From NCBI RefSeq assembly GCF_039537405.1, contig NZ_BAABAL010000003.1, positions 62,001 to 126,000 on the forward strand: DNA of 64,000 nucleotides. The letters are read 5' to 3'. Origin of the DNA: Allokutzneria multivorans (lineage in GTDB: Bacteria > Actinomycetota > Actinomycetes > Mycobacteriales > Pseudonocardiaceae). The notes under the pieces are model-generated. The model had not been told where the DNA came from. It worked only from the letters and a program-made list of their open reading frames with translations, and did not search any database. The translations under genes and the position numbers were made by a program. This document shows, piece after piece, positions 1 to 11,500 of the stretch (position 1 is the stretch's first letter; each line of letters starts with the position of its first letter).

Positions 1-2370
1 GATCTGCCGACCTACGCCTTCCAGCACCGGCACTTCTGGCTCCAGGGCTCGGCCGTGACCGGCGACCTCGCCTCGGTCGGGCTCGGCGCGGCCGATCACC
101 CGATGCTCGGCGCGGCGGTCCCGCTGGTCGACGTCGACGGGTACGTGCTGACCGGGCGGCTGTCGCTGGCGACGCACCCGTGGCTGGCCGGTCACGTGGT
201 ACTGGGCCGCGTTGTGGTACCCGGTACCGCGTTGGTCGAGCTGGCCGTGCGCGCCGCCGACGAGGCCGGGTGCGCGCAGGTGGAGGAGCTGACGCTCCAG
301 GCTCCGCTGACCATGCCGGAGTCCGGTTCCGTGCAGGTGCAGGTGTGGGTGGGGCCGCCGGACGTGACCGGTCGGCGGGCGCTCAGCATTCACTCGCGGC
401 ACGAGGACTGGGTTCAGCACGCGTCCGGCACCCTCGCGGTGCAGGCGGGAGAGCCTTCGTTCGCGCCGTCGCAGTGGCCACCCACCGGTGCGAAGGCCGT
501 GTCGTTGGAGGGCGTCTACGAGGAGCTGGCCGCCACCGGACTGACCTACGGGCCGCTGTTCCAGGGACTGCGTTCCGTGTGGGCCCAGGGCAACGACGTG
601 TACGCCGAGGTCTCTCTGGAAGGCGACTCGGAGTTCGGGCTGCACCCGGCGTTGCTGGACTCCGCGCTGCACGCGATGGGGCTCGGTGGGGTCGGCAAGG
701 ACAACGGTCAGGCGCGGCTGCCTTTCGCGTGGTCCGGCGTGACGCTGCACGCGACCGGGGCCACTTCGCTGCGCGTGAAGGTGACTTCGGACGGCGCCGA
801 CGAGGTTTCGCTGCACGCCGTTGACGCGACCGGCGCGCCGGTGATCACCGTGGAGTCGTTGGTGTCGCGGGCGGTCAGTTCCGAGCAGCTTCGGGCGAGC
901 GACCCGTTGTACGGCGTGGACTGGGTTCCGGTCGTGGGTCCGGCCGTTGAGTGGACCGCGCTCGACTCGGTCGGAGACACGGTGCCTGCGGTCGCGGTCT
1001 TGTCGAGCGACGACGTCAACCACGTTCTGCTTGCTGTGCAGGCCTTCCTGGCCGACTCGAAGTTCGCGGACTCGAAGCTCGTTGTCGTTGCCAACCGCGC
1101 GGACCTCGGTGGCGCGGCGGTGTGGGGGCTGATCCGGTCGGCGCAGTCGGAGAACCCGGACCGGTTCGTGCTCGTAGATGGGCCGCTGGAGGACGTTGGT
1201 CGCGCGGTCGGGACTGGCGAACCGCAGGTCGCAGTTCGCGACGGCTCGTTGTTCGCGCCTCGGCTCGTGAAGGTTGTGGCGCAGGGCGAGAAGCCGGTGC
1301 TCGACGGGACGGTGCTGATCACCGGCGGCACGGGCGGCCTGGGAGGCTTGCTGGCCAAGCACTTGGTGGTCAAGCACGGTGTGACCAACCTGGTGCTGAC
1401 CAGCCGTCGTGGCGGTGCGGCGCCGGGTGCCGCGGATCTCAAGGCCTCGTTGGCCGCACTCGGCGCTGACGTGACGATCGCCGCGTGCGATGCGGCTGAC
1501 CGCGCTGCACTGGAGTCCGTGGTGGACGCAGTCCCGGCCGACAAACCGCTTGTCGGTGTCGTGCACGCGGCCGGTGTGCTTGAGGACGGTCTGATCACCT
1601 CGCTGACCGTTGAGCAGGTCGAGAAGGTGATGCGCCCCAAAGCGGACGCCGCGTGGCACCTGCACGAGCTGACGCGTGAACTCGATCTTTCGATGTTCGT
1701 GCTGTTCTCTTCCACGGCTGGGCTCTTCGAGGGCGCCGGGCAGGGCAACTACGCCGCTGCCAACGCCTACCTCGACGCGCTCGCGGTTCAGCGGCGCAGC
1801 GAGGGGCTGCCCGCGCACTCGCTCGTGTGGGGCTTGTGGGCTTCGGGCATGGGTGGCCAGCTCGCTCAGTCCGATGTGGACCGCGCGGCACGGCAGGGTT
1901 TCGGCGCACTGTCCGAAGAGGACGGTCTCGCGCTGTTCGATGCCGCTATCGCTGGCGATCGCGCGGTCACGGTCACGATGAAGCTCGACACCGCCGCTTT
2001 GCAGGCGCACGCACGGCACGGCTCGGTGCCATCTCTGCTGCGCGGTCTGGTGCGGACTTCGACGCGGCGGGTTGCGCAGGGCGACAGCGGCGATTCACCG
2101 TTGGCGCAGCGGCTTGCCGGGCTGTCGGCGGCTGATCAGGACCGCGCGCTGCTCGACCTCGTGCGGACTCAGGTCGCTTCGGTACTGGGTCACGCGACGA
2201 CCGGCGCCATCGAGCCGGACCGGGCGTTCACCGACCTCGGCTTCGACTCGCTGACTGCCGTCGAGCTGCGCAATCGGCTCAACAGCGCGACCGGGTTGAG
2301 GCTCCCGGCGACGTTGGTCTTCGACTACCCGGCGCCCGCGACGCTGGCCGCCTTCATCCGCTCCGAGCTG
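1..2370 (+). other. PKS module A1 (partial): DH-KR-ACP
   Basis: DH spans about 97-900 with catalytic His at 193 (HVVLGRVVVP) and Asp at 658 (HPALLDSALH). KR spans about 1306-1960 with TGGTGGLG and Tyr at 1750. The B-type signature reads LED instead of LDD, so a D-configured hydroxyl, then dehydration, is expected. The ACP phosphopantetheine Ser is at 2248. There is no ER. Confidence 0.9.
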
Positions 2371-5300
2371 GTGGGAGCCGACGAAGCGGTCACGGAGACG
2401 GTCGCGGCGGCCGTCGGGCTGGACGAGCCGATCGCGATCGTGGGCATGGCGTGCCGGTACCCGGGCGGTGTGACCTCGCCGGAGGACCTGTGGAACCTGG
2501 TCTCGACCGGTACTGACGGCATCTCGGGCTTCCCGGTCAATCGCGGGTGGGACCTGGACACGCTGTTCCACCCGGACCCTGACCACCGTGGTACTTCGTA
2601 CGCTGACCAGGGCGGGTTCCTGCACGACGCCGACGCCTTCGACGCGGAGTTCTTCGGGATCTCGCCGCGCGAGGCGGTCGCGATGGACTCGCAGCAGCGG
2701 TTGCTGCTGGAGGTGTCGTGGGAGTCGTTGGAGCGCGCGGGAATCGACCCGATGTCGCTCAAGGGCAGCAACACCGGAGTCTTCGCCGGGATCATGTACT
2801 ACGACTACGCGCACGGCCTCAGCTCGATCCCCGAAGAGGTCGAAGGGTACGTCGGCACGGGCACCTCGGCGAGCGTGCTCTCCGGGCGGGTGGCGTACAG
2901 CTTCGGCCTCGAAGGCCCGGCGGTCACCGTGGACACCGCGTGCTCATCGTCCTTGGTGGCCATGCACATCGCCTCGCAGGCGCTGCGCTCGGGCGAGTGT
3001 TCGCTCGCGCTGGCCGGTGGTGTGACGGTGATGTCCACCCCGGAGACCTTTGTGGATTTCTCCCGTCAGCGCGGGCTCGCGGCTGATGGGCGGAGCAAGT
3101 CCTTCGCTGCTGCGGCGGACGGGACCAGCTGGTCCGAGGGCGTTGGCATGGTGGTGCTGGAGCGCCTGTCCGACGCTGTCCGGAATGGACACCAGGTGCT
3201 CGCGGTGGTCCGGGGCTCGGCGATCAACCAGGACGGCGCGTCGAACGGGTTGACCGCGCCGAACGGTCCTTCGCAGCAGCGGGTGATCCGCCAGGCGCTG
3301 GCCAATGCCGGGCTCGGACCGTCCGATGTGGACGCTGTGGAGGCGCACGGCACGGGGACCCGGCTGGGCGATCCGATCGAAGCGCAGGCGTTGCTGGCGA
3401 CCTACGGTCAGGACCGCTTCGAGGACAAGCCGCTGTGGCTCGGCTCTATCAAGTCCAACATCGGTCACACGCAGGCCGCCGCCGGTGTCGCGGGCGTGAT
3501 CAAGATGGTGCACGCCATGCGCAACGGCCTGCTCCCGCAGAGCCTGCACGTGGACTCGCCCACCCCGCACGTGGACTGGTCGGCCGGAGCGGTTTCGCTC
3601 CTGACGGAAGCCGTCACGTGGCCGTCGGTACAGCGTCCGCGTCGGGCCGCGGTGTCGTCGTTCGGCATCTCCGGGACCAATGCGCACCTCATCCTGGAGC
3701 AGGGGCCGGCCGTTTCTCCGGCTTCGACGGCGGTCCCGGCAGTCACGCCGTGGGTGCTCTCGGGCAAGACCGAGGAGGCCGTGCGGGCTCAGGCTCGACG
3801 GCTCCGCGAGGCGTCCGGCAACCTCGCCGACATCGGCTTCTCGCTGGCCACGGCTCGGGCGGCGTTGGACGTGCGCGCCGGGGTCGTCGGTTCGACGCGC
3901 GAGGAACTGCTTGCGGCGCTTGATGTTCTGGCCTCTGGTGAGTCCGCGCCGAATGTTGTGCGCGGGTCCGCGGTGGCAGGGCGGCTGGCGTTCCTGTTCA
4001 CCGGCCAGGGGTCTCAGCGGCTCGGCATGGGCGACCAGCTGCACGCGGCTTTCCCGGTGTTCGCGGCTGCGTACGACGAGGTTCGGGCGCTGCTGCCTGC
4101 TCTGTCCGACGACTTGGACCAGACCGGGAACGCTCAGCCCGCTCTGTTCGCGCTCGAAGTGGCGCTGTACCGGCTGGTGGAGTCGTGGGGCGTTCGGCCG
4201 GATTACCTGGTCGGGCATTCGATCGGTGAGCTGGCCGCCGCGCATGTGGCCGGGGTGTTCTCGCTGGAGGACGCTGCGCGGTTGGTGGCTGCTCGTGGTC
4301 GGTTGATGCAGGCTTTGCCGAGTGGTGGAGCCATGATCGCTGTTCAGGCCACTGAGGATGAGGTTGTTTCCGCGCTTGTGCCGGGTGTGGACATCGCGGC
4401 GATCAACGGGCCTCGCTCGGTGGTGATCTCCGGTGTTGAAGAGGCTGTGCTGGTGGTTGCGGCGCAGTTCTCGGATCGCAAGACCAAGCGGCTTTCGGTG
4501 TCGCACGCGTTCCACTCGTCGCTTATGGACGACATGCTCGCGGACTTCCGGGCGGTTGCGGAGTCGATCTCGTACGGCGAGCCCACGATTCCCTTGGTGT
4601 CCAACGTGACTGGCGCGCTCGGGGAGCCCGTGTCGAACCCGGAGTACTGGGTGCGGCACGTGCGGGACGCGGTGCGCTTCGCTGACGGGATCGCGACGCT
4701 GGAGGCCGAAGGCGTCACGAAGTACGTGGAGATCGGCCCGGACGGCGTCCTTTCGGCGATGGGCGCGGAGTGCACGGACGGCGTGTTCGTGCCCGTGCTC
4801 CGCCGGAATCGCGATGAGGAGACCACCGCGACTGCCGCGCTGGCGCAGCTGCACACGGCGGGTGTGGGGATCAACTGGAACGCGGTGTTCCCCGGAGCGC
4901 AGCGTGTTGACCTGCCGACCTATGCCTTCCAGCACGGGCGCTACTGGCTCCGCGCGGCCGGTCCCGGCGGAGACGCCACGGGTCTCGGTCTCGCTTCGGC
5001 TGATCACCCGCTGCTCGGCGCGGCCGTGGCGCTGGCGGAGACCGACTCGTACCTGTTCACCGGGCGGCTGTCGCTGTCCACGCACGGGTGGCTCGCGGAT
5101 CACGCGGTCCTGGGCCAGGTGCTCGTGCCGGGTGCTGGGTTGATCGAGCTGGCGGTGCGCGCGGCGGATGAAGCGGGCTGCGGGACGGTTGAGGAGCTGA
5201 TGCTTCAGGCGCCGCTCGTGCTGCCGGAATCCGGTGCCATTCAGGTCCAGGTGCACGTTGGGTCGGCGGACGACGACGGTCGGCGGAGCATCAACGTGCA

Positions 5301-8300
5301 CTCCCGCAAGCAGGACGGCGTGGACTGGACGCTGCACGCCACGGGGGCGATCGTGCCGAGCGGTGCCGCGCCGGAGTTCGACTTCGCGACGTGGCCGCCC
5401 GCTGGTGCTGAGGCGATCTCCGTTGAGGACCAGTACGACACGCTCGCCGAGACCGGGCTCGTCTATGGGCCGACGTTCCAGGGGCTGCGCGCCGCTTGGC
5501 GGCATGGCAAGGACGTGTACGCCGAGGTTTCGCTCGGCGAGGGCGACGGCTCGAAGTACGGGCTGCATCCCGCGTTGCTCGACGCGTCGTTGCACGCGAT
5601 CGGGATCGGCGAGGACACGCCCGCTTCGCTGCCGTTCTCGTGGAGCGGGGTCACGCTGCACGCCTCCGGAGCGAGCGAGCTGCGTGTGCGGCTCTCCCTG
5701 CGGGACAACGGTTCTGTGTCGATCGAGCTGGCCGATGGCACCGGTGCGCCGGTGATGTCGGTTGATGAGCTGGCGTTGCGCGAGGTCTCGGCGGAGCAGC
5801 TGACGGCGGGGTCGGACCAGCTGTTCCGGCCGGAGTGGGTGCCGGTCGAACTGGGCGAAGCCGTCGAGTGGGTTGCTCACGGCGAGGGCGAAGCCCCCTA
5901 CGTCGTGCTCGCGATCGAGCCGGCTGAAGGGGATGTGCCTTCGGCTGCGCGGGCGGTGTCCCACCAGGTGCTGGAGGTCGTGCAGGGGTGGACTTCGGGG
6001 GACTCGAAGCTCGTCGTGCACACCCAGCCCGGTGATCTGGCGTCGTCGACCGCCTGGGGGCTCGTGCGCACCGCGCAGCAGGAGAACCCCGGCCGGTTCG
6101 TGCTGGTCGAAGGCGACGGCGAACTCCTGGGCGAGGCGCTCGGCACGGGTGAGTCGCAGGTCGTGGTTCGGGACGGTACCGCGTACGGACTGAGACTCGT
6201 GCCCGCGAAGGACGACCGTGTGCTGCCACCTGCGGGAACCGAGGCGTGGCGGTTGGGCATGTCGGGCAAGGGAACTCTGGACCACTTGGTCCTGGAGCCC
6301 AACCCGGGCGTGCTTGAGCCGCTCGCGCCCGGTGACGTCCGGATCGGTGTTCGCGCGGCCGGGCTGAACTTCCGCGATGTGCTCACCGTGCTGGGCATGT
6401 ACCCCGGTGACGCGGGGATCATCGGCAACGAGGCCGCGGGCGTGGTGCTCGACGTGGGCGCCGACGTGGCCGACCTCAAGCCCGGTGATCGGGTGATGGG
6501 CCTGGTGATCGGCGGTATCGCGCCTGTTGCCGATGCCGACCGGCGGTTGGTGACTCGGATTCCGGAGGGGTGGAGCTTCGAGGAGGCGTCGGCGGTCCCG
6601 CTGGTGTTCCTCACCGCCTACTACGGCCTGCGCGACCTCGGTCGGGTGCGGGCGGGGGAGTCGGTGCTGATCCACGCCGCGGCCGGTGGCGTGGGCATGG
6701 CGGCGACCCAGATCGCGCAGCACCTGGGAGCGACGGTGTTCGGCACCGCGAGTCCGGGCAAGTGGGACGTGTTGCGGGGTCAGGGGATCGAGCACATCGC
6801 CTCCTCGCGCACGTTGGAGTTCGAGGACTCCTTCCGCGCCGCCACGGGTGGCCGGGGTGTCGACGTGGTGCTGGACGCGCTCGCGGGCGAGTTCGTGGAC
6901 GCGTCGCTGCGGCTGGTCGCGGAGGGCGGCCGGTTCGTGGAGATGGGCAAGACCGACGTGCGCTCGGCAGACTCAGTACCCAGTGGGATTGAGTACCGCG
7001 CGTTCGACCTGATCGACGCGGGTCCGGAGCGCATCGGCGAGATGTGGGGCGAGCTGGACGCGCTGTTCGCTCAGGGGGCGTTGAAGCCCTTGCCGACCAA
7101 GGCGTGGGACGTGCGCCAGGCGCCCGAGGCGTTCCGGTTCATCAGCCAGGCCAAGCACGTCGGCAAGGTCGTGCTGACCCTGCCGCGCGTGGTCGACCCC
7201 TCCGACGCGGTGTTGATCACCGGCGGCACCGGCGGGCTCGGCGGAGTGCTGGCCCGGCACCTGGTGGAGCACGGCGCGCGCAACCTGGTGCTGACCAGCC
7301 GACGTGGTCCGGAGGCGCCCGGCGCGGCTGCCCTGGCGGCGGAGCTGACCCACAGGGGCGCGCAGGTTGAGGTCGTCGCGTGCGACGTGGCTGACCGGGA
7401 CGCCGTCTCGGATCTGCTGAGCGGGATTCCCCGCTTGGGCTCGGTGATCCACACGGCGGGCGTGCTCGACGACGGGCTGCTGGCTTCGCTGAACCCTGAG
7501 CGCATGGACAAGGTGTTGCGACCCAAGGTCGACGCGGCGTGGCACCTGCACGAGCTGACCCGTGACCGTGACCTGGCGCAGTTCGTGCTGTTCTCCTCGA
7601 TCACCGGGCTTATGGGCACGGCGGGCCAGGCGAACTACGGCGCCGCCAATGCCTTCCTGAACGCACTGGCCGAAAACCGCGTCGCGCAAGGGCTTCCCGC
7701 GCAGTCGCAGGCTTGGGGCCTGTGGGCGGGAGGCATGGGCGCGGGGCTCACCGACGCTGATCTTGCGCGGATGGCTCGCGAAGGCTTCGGCGCGCTGACC
7801 GAGGACGAAGGCATGGCGCTGTTCGACGCCGCCGTTGCCGCTGGTGAAACCGTTGCGGCGCCGGTGAAGCTGGACCGCGCGGCGTTGCAGACCTACGCGC
7901 GTGACAACGACTTGGCGCAGATCCTGCACGGGCTCGTGCGTGCACCGGCGCGGCGTGCGGCGAAGTCGGGGGAGGACAAGGCCTCCTCGCTCGCTCAGCG
8001 GCTGACCGGGCTCGCTCCTGTTGAGCAGGAAGCGATTCTGCTCGACGTGGTGCGCTCGCACGCGGCGGCGGTGCTCGGGCACAGCGGTGCTTCGGCGATC
8101 GACGCGGAGCAGGCGTTCACCGAGCTGGGCTTCGACTCGCTGACCTCGGTGGAGCTGCGCAACCGGCTCACCAGCGCGACCGGAGTGCGGTTGTCGGCGA
8201 CGGCGGTCTTCGACTACCCGACGGCGACGACGCTCGCGGCGCACCTGCGCGAGACCGTGGCGCCCGCGGCGACGACCACGCTGTCGGCGGCGTCGGTGCT

Positions 8301-8490
8301 GGCCGAGCTGGACCGCTTGGAGGCCAGCCTGGACGCCGTGGGCGCGGACGGCCGGCTGTCGATCACGTTGCGGCTTGAGGAACTGGTGTCGAAGTTCTCG
8401 GGCACCGGCGCGCCGGAGGCGAGCGGGCTTGAGGACGCCTCCGCCGACGAGGTCGTGGACTTCCTGGAACGAGAACTCGGCATTTCCTGA
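1..8490 (+). CDS. Modular type I polyketide synthase, 5'-truncated: (AT end)-DH-KR-ACP / KS-AT-DH-ER-KR-ACP
   Basis: The reading frame is open from base 1, so the gene starts upstream; 2829 residues are visible. It begins in the post-AT linker (LPTYAFQHRHFW). The first, partial module has DH, KR and ACP, and the second is complete with full reduction. The C-terminus (about 8280-8487) is a helical docking tail ending in acidic ADEVVDFLERELG, expected to meet the N-terminal coiled coil of the next protein. The gene elongates a polyketide by two units in the cytoplasm: the first should leave an alkene, the second a saturated two-carbon unit from malonyl-CoA. The next gene starts 16 bp after the stop, so the two are probably cotranscribed. 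All catalytic motifs I checked are present. The substrate and the missing KS-AT lie outside the window. Confidence 0.97.
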   Translation, partial: DLPTYAFQHRHFWLQGSAVTGDLASVGLGAADHPMLGAAVPLVDVDGYVLTGRLSLATHPWLAGHVVLGRVVVPGTALVELAVRAADEAGCAQVEELTLQAPLTMPESGSVQVQVWVGPPDVTGRRALSIHSRHEDWVQHASGTLAVQAGEPSFAPSQWPPTGAKAVSLEGVYEELAATGLTYGPLFQGLRSVWAQGNDVYAEVSLEGDSEFGLHPALLDSALHAMGLGGVGKDNGQARLPFAWSGVTLHATGATSLRVKVTSDGADEVSLHAVDATGAPVITVESLVSRAVSSEQLRASDPLYGVDWVPVVGPAVEWTALDSVGDTVPAVAVLSSDDVNHVLLAVQAFLADSKFADSKLVVVANRADLGGAAVWGLIRSAQSENPDRFVLVDGPLEDVGRAVGTGEPQVAVRDGSLFAPRLVKVVAQGEKPVLDGTVLITGGTGGLGGLLAKHLVVKHGVTNLVLTSRRGGAAPGAADLKASLAALGADVTIAACDAADRAALESVVDAVPADKPLVGVVHAAGVLEDGLITSLTVEQVEKVMRPKADAAWHLHELTRELDLSMFVLFSSTAGLFEGAGQGNYAAANAYLDALAVQRRSEGLPAHSLVWGLWASGMGGQLAQSDVDRAARQGFGALSEEDGLALFDAAIAGDRAVTVTMKLDTAALQAHARHGSVPSLLRGLVRTSTRRVAQGDSGDSPLAQRLAGLSAADQDRALLDLVRTQVASVLGHATTGAIEPDRAFTDLGFDSLTAVELRNRLNSATGLRLPATLVFDYPAPATLAAFIRSELVGADEAVTETVAAAVGLDEPIAIVGMACRYPGGVTSPEDLWNLVSTGTDGISGFPVNRGWDLDTLFHPDPDHRGTSYADQGGFLHDADAFDAEFFGISPREAVAMDSQQRLLLEVSWESLERAGIDPMSLKGSNTGVFAGIMYYDYAHGLSSIPEEVEGYVGTGTSASVLSGRVAYSFGLEGPAVTVDTACSSSLVAMHIASQALRSGECSLALAGGVTVMSTPETFVDFSRQRGLAADGRSKSFAAAADGTSWSEGVGMVVLERLSDAVRNGHQVLAVVRGSAINQDGASNGLTAPNGPSQQRVIRQALANAGLGPSDVDAVEAHGTGTRLGDPIEAQALLATYGQDRFEDKPLWLGSIKSNIGHTQAAAGVAGVIKMVHAMRNGLLPQSLHVDSPTPHVDWSAGAVSLLTEAVTWPSVQRPRRAAVSSFGISGTNAHLILEQGPAVSPASTAVPAVTPWVLSGKTEEAVRAQARRLREASGNLADIGFSLATARAALDVRAGVVGSTREELLAALDVLASGESAPNVVRGSAVAGRLAFLFTGQGSQRLGMGDQLHAAFPVFAAAYDEVRALLPALSDDLDQTGNAQPALFALEVALYRLVESWGVRPDYLVGHSIGELAAAHVAGVFSLEDAARLVAARGRLMQALPSGGAMIAVQATEDEVVSALVPGVDIAAINGPRSVVISGVEEAVLVVAAQFSDRKTKRLSVSHAFHSSLMDDMLADFRAVAESISYGEPTIPLVSNVTGALGEPVSNPEYWVRHVRDAVRFADGIATLEAEGVTKYVEIGPDGVLSAMGAECTDGVFVPVLRRNRDEETTATAALAQLHTAGVGINWNAVFPGAQRVDLPTYAFQHGRYWLRAAGPGGDATGLGLASADHPLLGAAVALAETDSYLFTGRLSLSTHGWLADHAVLGQVLVPGAGLIELAVRAADEAGCGTVEELMLQAPLVLPESGAIQVQVHVGSADDDGRRSINVHSRKQDGVDWTLHATGAIVPSGAAPEFDFATWPPAGAEAISVEDQYDTLAETGLVYGPTFQGLRAAWRHGKDVYAEVSLGEGDGSKYGLHPALLDASLHAIGIGEDTPASLPFSWSGVTLHASGASELRVRLSLRDNGSVSIELADGTGAPVMSVDELALREVSAEQLTAGSDQLFRPEWVPVELGEAVEWVAHGEGEAPYVVLAIEPAEGDVPSAARAVSHQVLEVVQGWTSGDSKLVVHTQPGDLASSTAWGLVRTAQQENPGRFVLVEGDGELLGEALGTGESQVVVRDGTAYGLRLVPAKDDRVLPPAGTEAWRLGMSGKGTLDHLVLEPNPGVLEPLAPGDVRIGVRAAGLNFRDVLTVLGMYPGDAGIIGNEAAGVVLDVGADVADLKPGDRVMGLVIGGIAPVADADRRLVTRIPEGWSFEEASAVPLVFLTAYYGLRDLGRVRAGESVLIHAAAGGVGMAATQIAQHLGATVFGTASPGKWDVLRGQGIEHIASSRTLEFEDSFRAATGGRGVDVVLDALAGEFVDASLRLVAEGGRFVEMGKTDVRSADSVPSGIEYRAFDLIDAGPERIGEMWGELDALFAQGALKPLPTKAWDVRQAPEAFRFISQAKHVGKVVLTLPRVVDPSDAVLITGGTGGLGGVLARHLVEHGARNLVLTSRRGPEAPGAAALAAELTHRGAQVEVVACDVADRDAVSDLLSGIPRLGSVIHTAGVLDDGLLASLNPERMDKVLRPKVDAAWHLHELTRDRDLAQFVLFSSITGLMGTAGQANYGAANAFLNALAENRVAQGLPAQSQAWGLWAGGMGAGLTDADLARMAREGFGALTEDEGMALFDAAVAAGETVAAPVKLDRAALQTYARDNDLAQILHGLVRAPARRAAKSGEDKASSLAQRLTGLAPVEQEAILLDVVRSHAAAVLGHSGASAIDAEQAFTELGFDSLTSVELRNRLTSATGVRLSATAVFDYPTATTLAAHLRETVAPAATTTLSAASVLAELDRLEASLDAVGADGRLSITLRLEELVSKFSGTGAPEASGLEDASADEVVDFLERELGIS
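2422..8220 (+). other. PKS module A2: KS-AT-DH-ER-KR-ACP, malonyl-type
   Basis: KS Cys is at 2941 (TACSSS). The AT has GHSIG with Ser at 4219 and HAFH at 4504-4515, both pointing to malonyl-CoA. DH His is at 5101 and Asp at 5581. ER spans about 6238-7185 with the nucleotide loop HAAAGGVGMA. KR starts about 7207 and has LDD (B-type) at 7465-7473. ACP Ser is at 8137. Fully reducing module. Confidence 0.93.
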
Positions 8491-8506
8491 CGAGTGGGGT
8501 TGTGAG

Positions 8507-11500
8507 ATGGCGGATCAAGACAAGCTCCTCGGGCTGCTGAAGAAGGTGACGGCGGATCTCCAGCAGACGCGGGCGCGCCTGCGGGAGGCGGAGTCGGCCG
8601 AGACCGAGCCGATCGCGATCATCGGGATGGGCTGCCGGTTCCCCGGCGGCGTCGACTCGCCCGAGGACCTGTGGGACCTGGTCGACTCCGGTCGCGAGGG
8701 CATCACCGGGTTCCCGGACGACCGCGGCTGGGACCTCGACGGCCTGTTCCACCCCGATCCCGGCAACCCCGGCACCTCCTACGCGAGCACGGGCGGGTTC
8801 GTGCACACGGCCGCGCGGTTCGACCCGGAGTTCTTCGGGATCAGCCCGCGCGAAGCGCTCGCGATGGACCCGCAGCAGCGGCTGCTGTTGGAGGTCTCGT
8901 GGGAGGCCATGGAGCGCGCGGGCATCGATCCCTTGTCGCTCAAGGGTTCCTCGACGGGCGTGTACGCGGGCGTCGCTTCGCAGGAGTACGGTCCGCGCCT
9001 GCACGAGCCCGCCGAGGGTGTTGAGGGCTACCTGCTCACCGGCACCACGTGCTCTGTCCACTCTGGACGCGTCGCGTACTCGTTCGGCTTCGAAGGGCCC
9101 GCAGTCTCAGTCGACACCGCGTGCTCGTCGTCGTTGGTGGCGCTGCACTGGGCCGTTCAGGCGCTGCGCGCTGGTGAGTGCTCGATGGCGCTCGCGGGTG
9201 GCGCGAACATCATGGGAGCGCCGGGCATCTTCGTGGAGTTCTCGCGCCAGCGCGGGCTTTCCCCGGACGGCCGCTGCAAGTCCTTCGCGGCCTCCGCTGA
9301 CGGCACCGGGTGGTCCGAGGGCGTCGGCATGATCCTCATCGAGAAGCTCTCCGACGCTGTCCGAAATGGACACGAGGTGCTGGCGGTCATTCGCGGCACC
9401 GCGATCAACCAGGACGGCGCCTCGAACGGTTTGACCGCGCCGAACGGCCCGTCGCAGCAGCGCGTCATCCTCGCGGCGCTGGAGAACGCTCGACTGTCCA
9501 CAAGGGACGTTGACGTTGTCGAGGCGCACGGCACCGGGACCGTGCTCGGCGATCCGATCGAAGCTCAGGCACTGATCAACACCTACGGTCAGGAGCGTTC
9601 GGAGCCGCTGTGGTTGGGCTCTCTCAAGTCCAACATCGGGCACGCCCAGGCCGCTGCCGGTATCGGTGGCGTGATCAAGATGGTGCAGGCGCTGCGCGCT
9701 GGTCGGCTGCCGAAGTCGTTGCACGTCAACGAGCCGACGCCGCACGTGGACTGGAGCGCCGGAGCGGTCTCGCTGCTGACCGAGGCGCGCGACTGGCCTG
9801 CGGTGGATCGCCCGCGCCGGGCCGCTGTGTCGTCCTTCGGGATCTCCGGCACCAACGCGCACATCGTGCTTGAGCAGGCTCCGGTCGTTGAAGTGCGGGA
9901 GGCTCCGCGCGCGTTCACCACGCCGATCCCGTGGCTGCTGTCCGCGAAGACCGAGGAGGCGTTGCAGGCTCAGGCATCGCGGCTGCTGTCCGCTGTTTCG
10001 GCGCACCCGGTGGATGTCGGGTTGTCGCTCGCGGTTGGGCGGGCCGCGCTGGATGTTCGCGCGGCCGTTGTCGGGTCTTCGCGCGAGGAGTTAATCGCAG
10101 GGCTGACCGCGCTGGCTTCGCAGGTTTCCGGCCAAGGGCGCGCTACCAAGGGGAAGACGGCGTTCCTGTTCACCGGGCAGGGGGCTCAGCGGCTCGGGAT
10201 GGGGCGCTCGTTGTACGCGGCCTTCCCGGTGTTCGCGGCTGCGTATGACGAAGTGCTCGCGCTGCTGCCTCCGCTCTCTGAAGATTTGGACCAGACGGGG
10301 AACGCGCAGCCCGCGTTGTTCGCGTTCGAGGTCGCGCTGTACCGGCTGATCGAGTCCTTGGGTGTGCGCCCGGACTTCCTGGCAGGGCATTCGATCGGTG
10401 AGCTGGCGGCTGCGCATGTCGCTGGTGTCTGGTCGTTGGAGGACGCGGCGCGGATCGTCGCTGCTCGTGGCCGGTTGATGCAGGCTTTGCCGAGCGGTGG
10501 AGCCATGATCGCTGTTCAGGCCTCTGAGGACGAGGTTCGCGCGGCGCTTGTGCCGGGTGTGGACATCGCGGCGATCAACGGTCCTGCGTCCGTGGTGATC
10601 TCGGGTGTCGAAGAGGCCGTGCTGGCGGTTGCGGCGCAGTTCAAGGAACGCAAGACCAAGCGGCTCTCGGTGTCACACGCGTTCCACTCGGGCTTGATGG
10701 ACGGGATGCTGGCGGAGTTCGGCTCGATCGTGGCGTCGGCCACCGCGTCGGCGCCGTCCGTGCCGATCGTGTCGACGCTGACCGGCAGGACGGCTTCGGC
10801 CGCTGAACTGTCCTCTGTGGACTATTGGGTGCGGCACGTCCGCGAATCCGTTCGGTTCGCGGATGCGGTGCGGACGCTGCACTCCTTCGGCGTCAGCAAG
10901 TTCGTCGAGGTCGGCCCGGACGGCGTGCTCAGCGCGGCCGGTGCGGAGTGCGTGGACGAGGGCACGTTCGTCGCGCTGTCCCGCCGCGACCGCGAGGAGG
11001 CGCACACGCTGATCACGGCGCTCTCGCGTTACCACGTGGCCGGTGGCAAGGTCGACTGGGCGAAGGTGTTCGAGCCGACCAACGCGCGACGCGTCGACCT
11101 GCCCACGTATGCCTTCCAGCACCAGCACTTCTGGCTCAACGGCCCAAGTGGTACTGCCGACGTGGCCGCCGCCGGGCTGACGGCCGCCAAGCACCCGATG
11201 CTCGGTGCGGCGATCTCCCTGGCCGATGGGGACGGCTTCCTGTTCACCGGGCGGTTGTCGCTCAGCTCGCACGCGTGGCTCGGCGACCACGTGGTGATGG
11301 ACTCGGTGATCGTGCCGGGCACCGCGTTGGTGGAGCTGGCGATCCGTGCGGGTGATGAGGTCGGGTGCGGCGTTGTCGAAGAGCTGACGCTGCACGCTCC
11401 GCTGGTGCTCGCGACCGCGACGATGGTCCAGGTCGCGGTGGGTGGAGCCGATGACTCCGGGCGGCGTTCGGTGTCGATCTACTCATCGCGCTCCGAGGAC

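Noticed and set aside
2944..6795. Long antisense open frames (up to 1283-1982 codons) opposite the PKS genes
   Set aside because: They are products of extreme GC3 bias: Arg/His/Gly-rich translations without domains, opposite fully conserved PKS domains.
8375..8506. Earlier start for the second PKS gene
   Set aside because: It would overlap the previous gene by 116 bp and add residues (SSRAPARRRRA) with no docking character; ATG 8507 opens the expected coiled coil.
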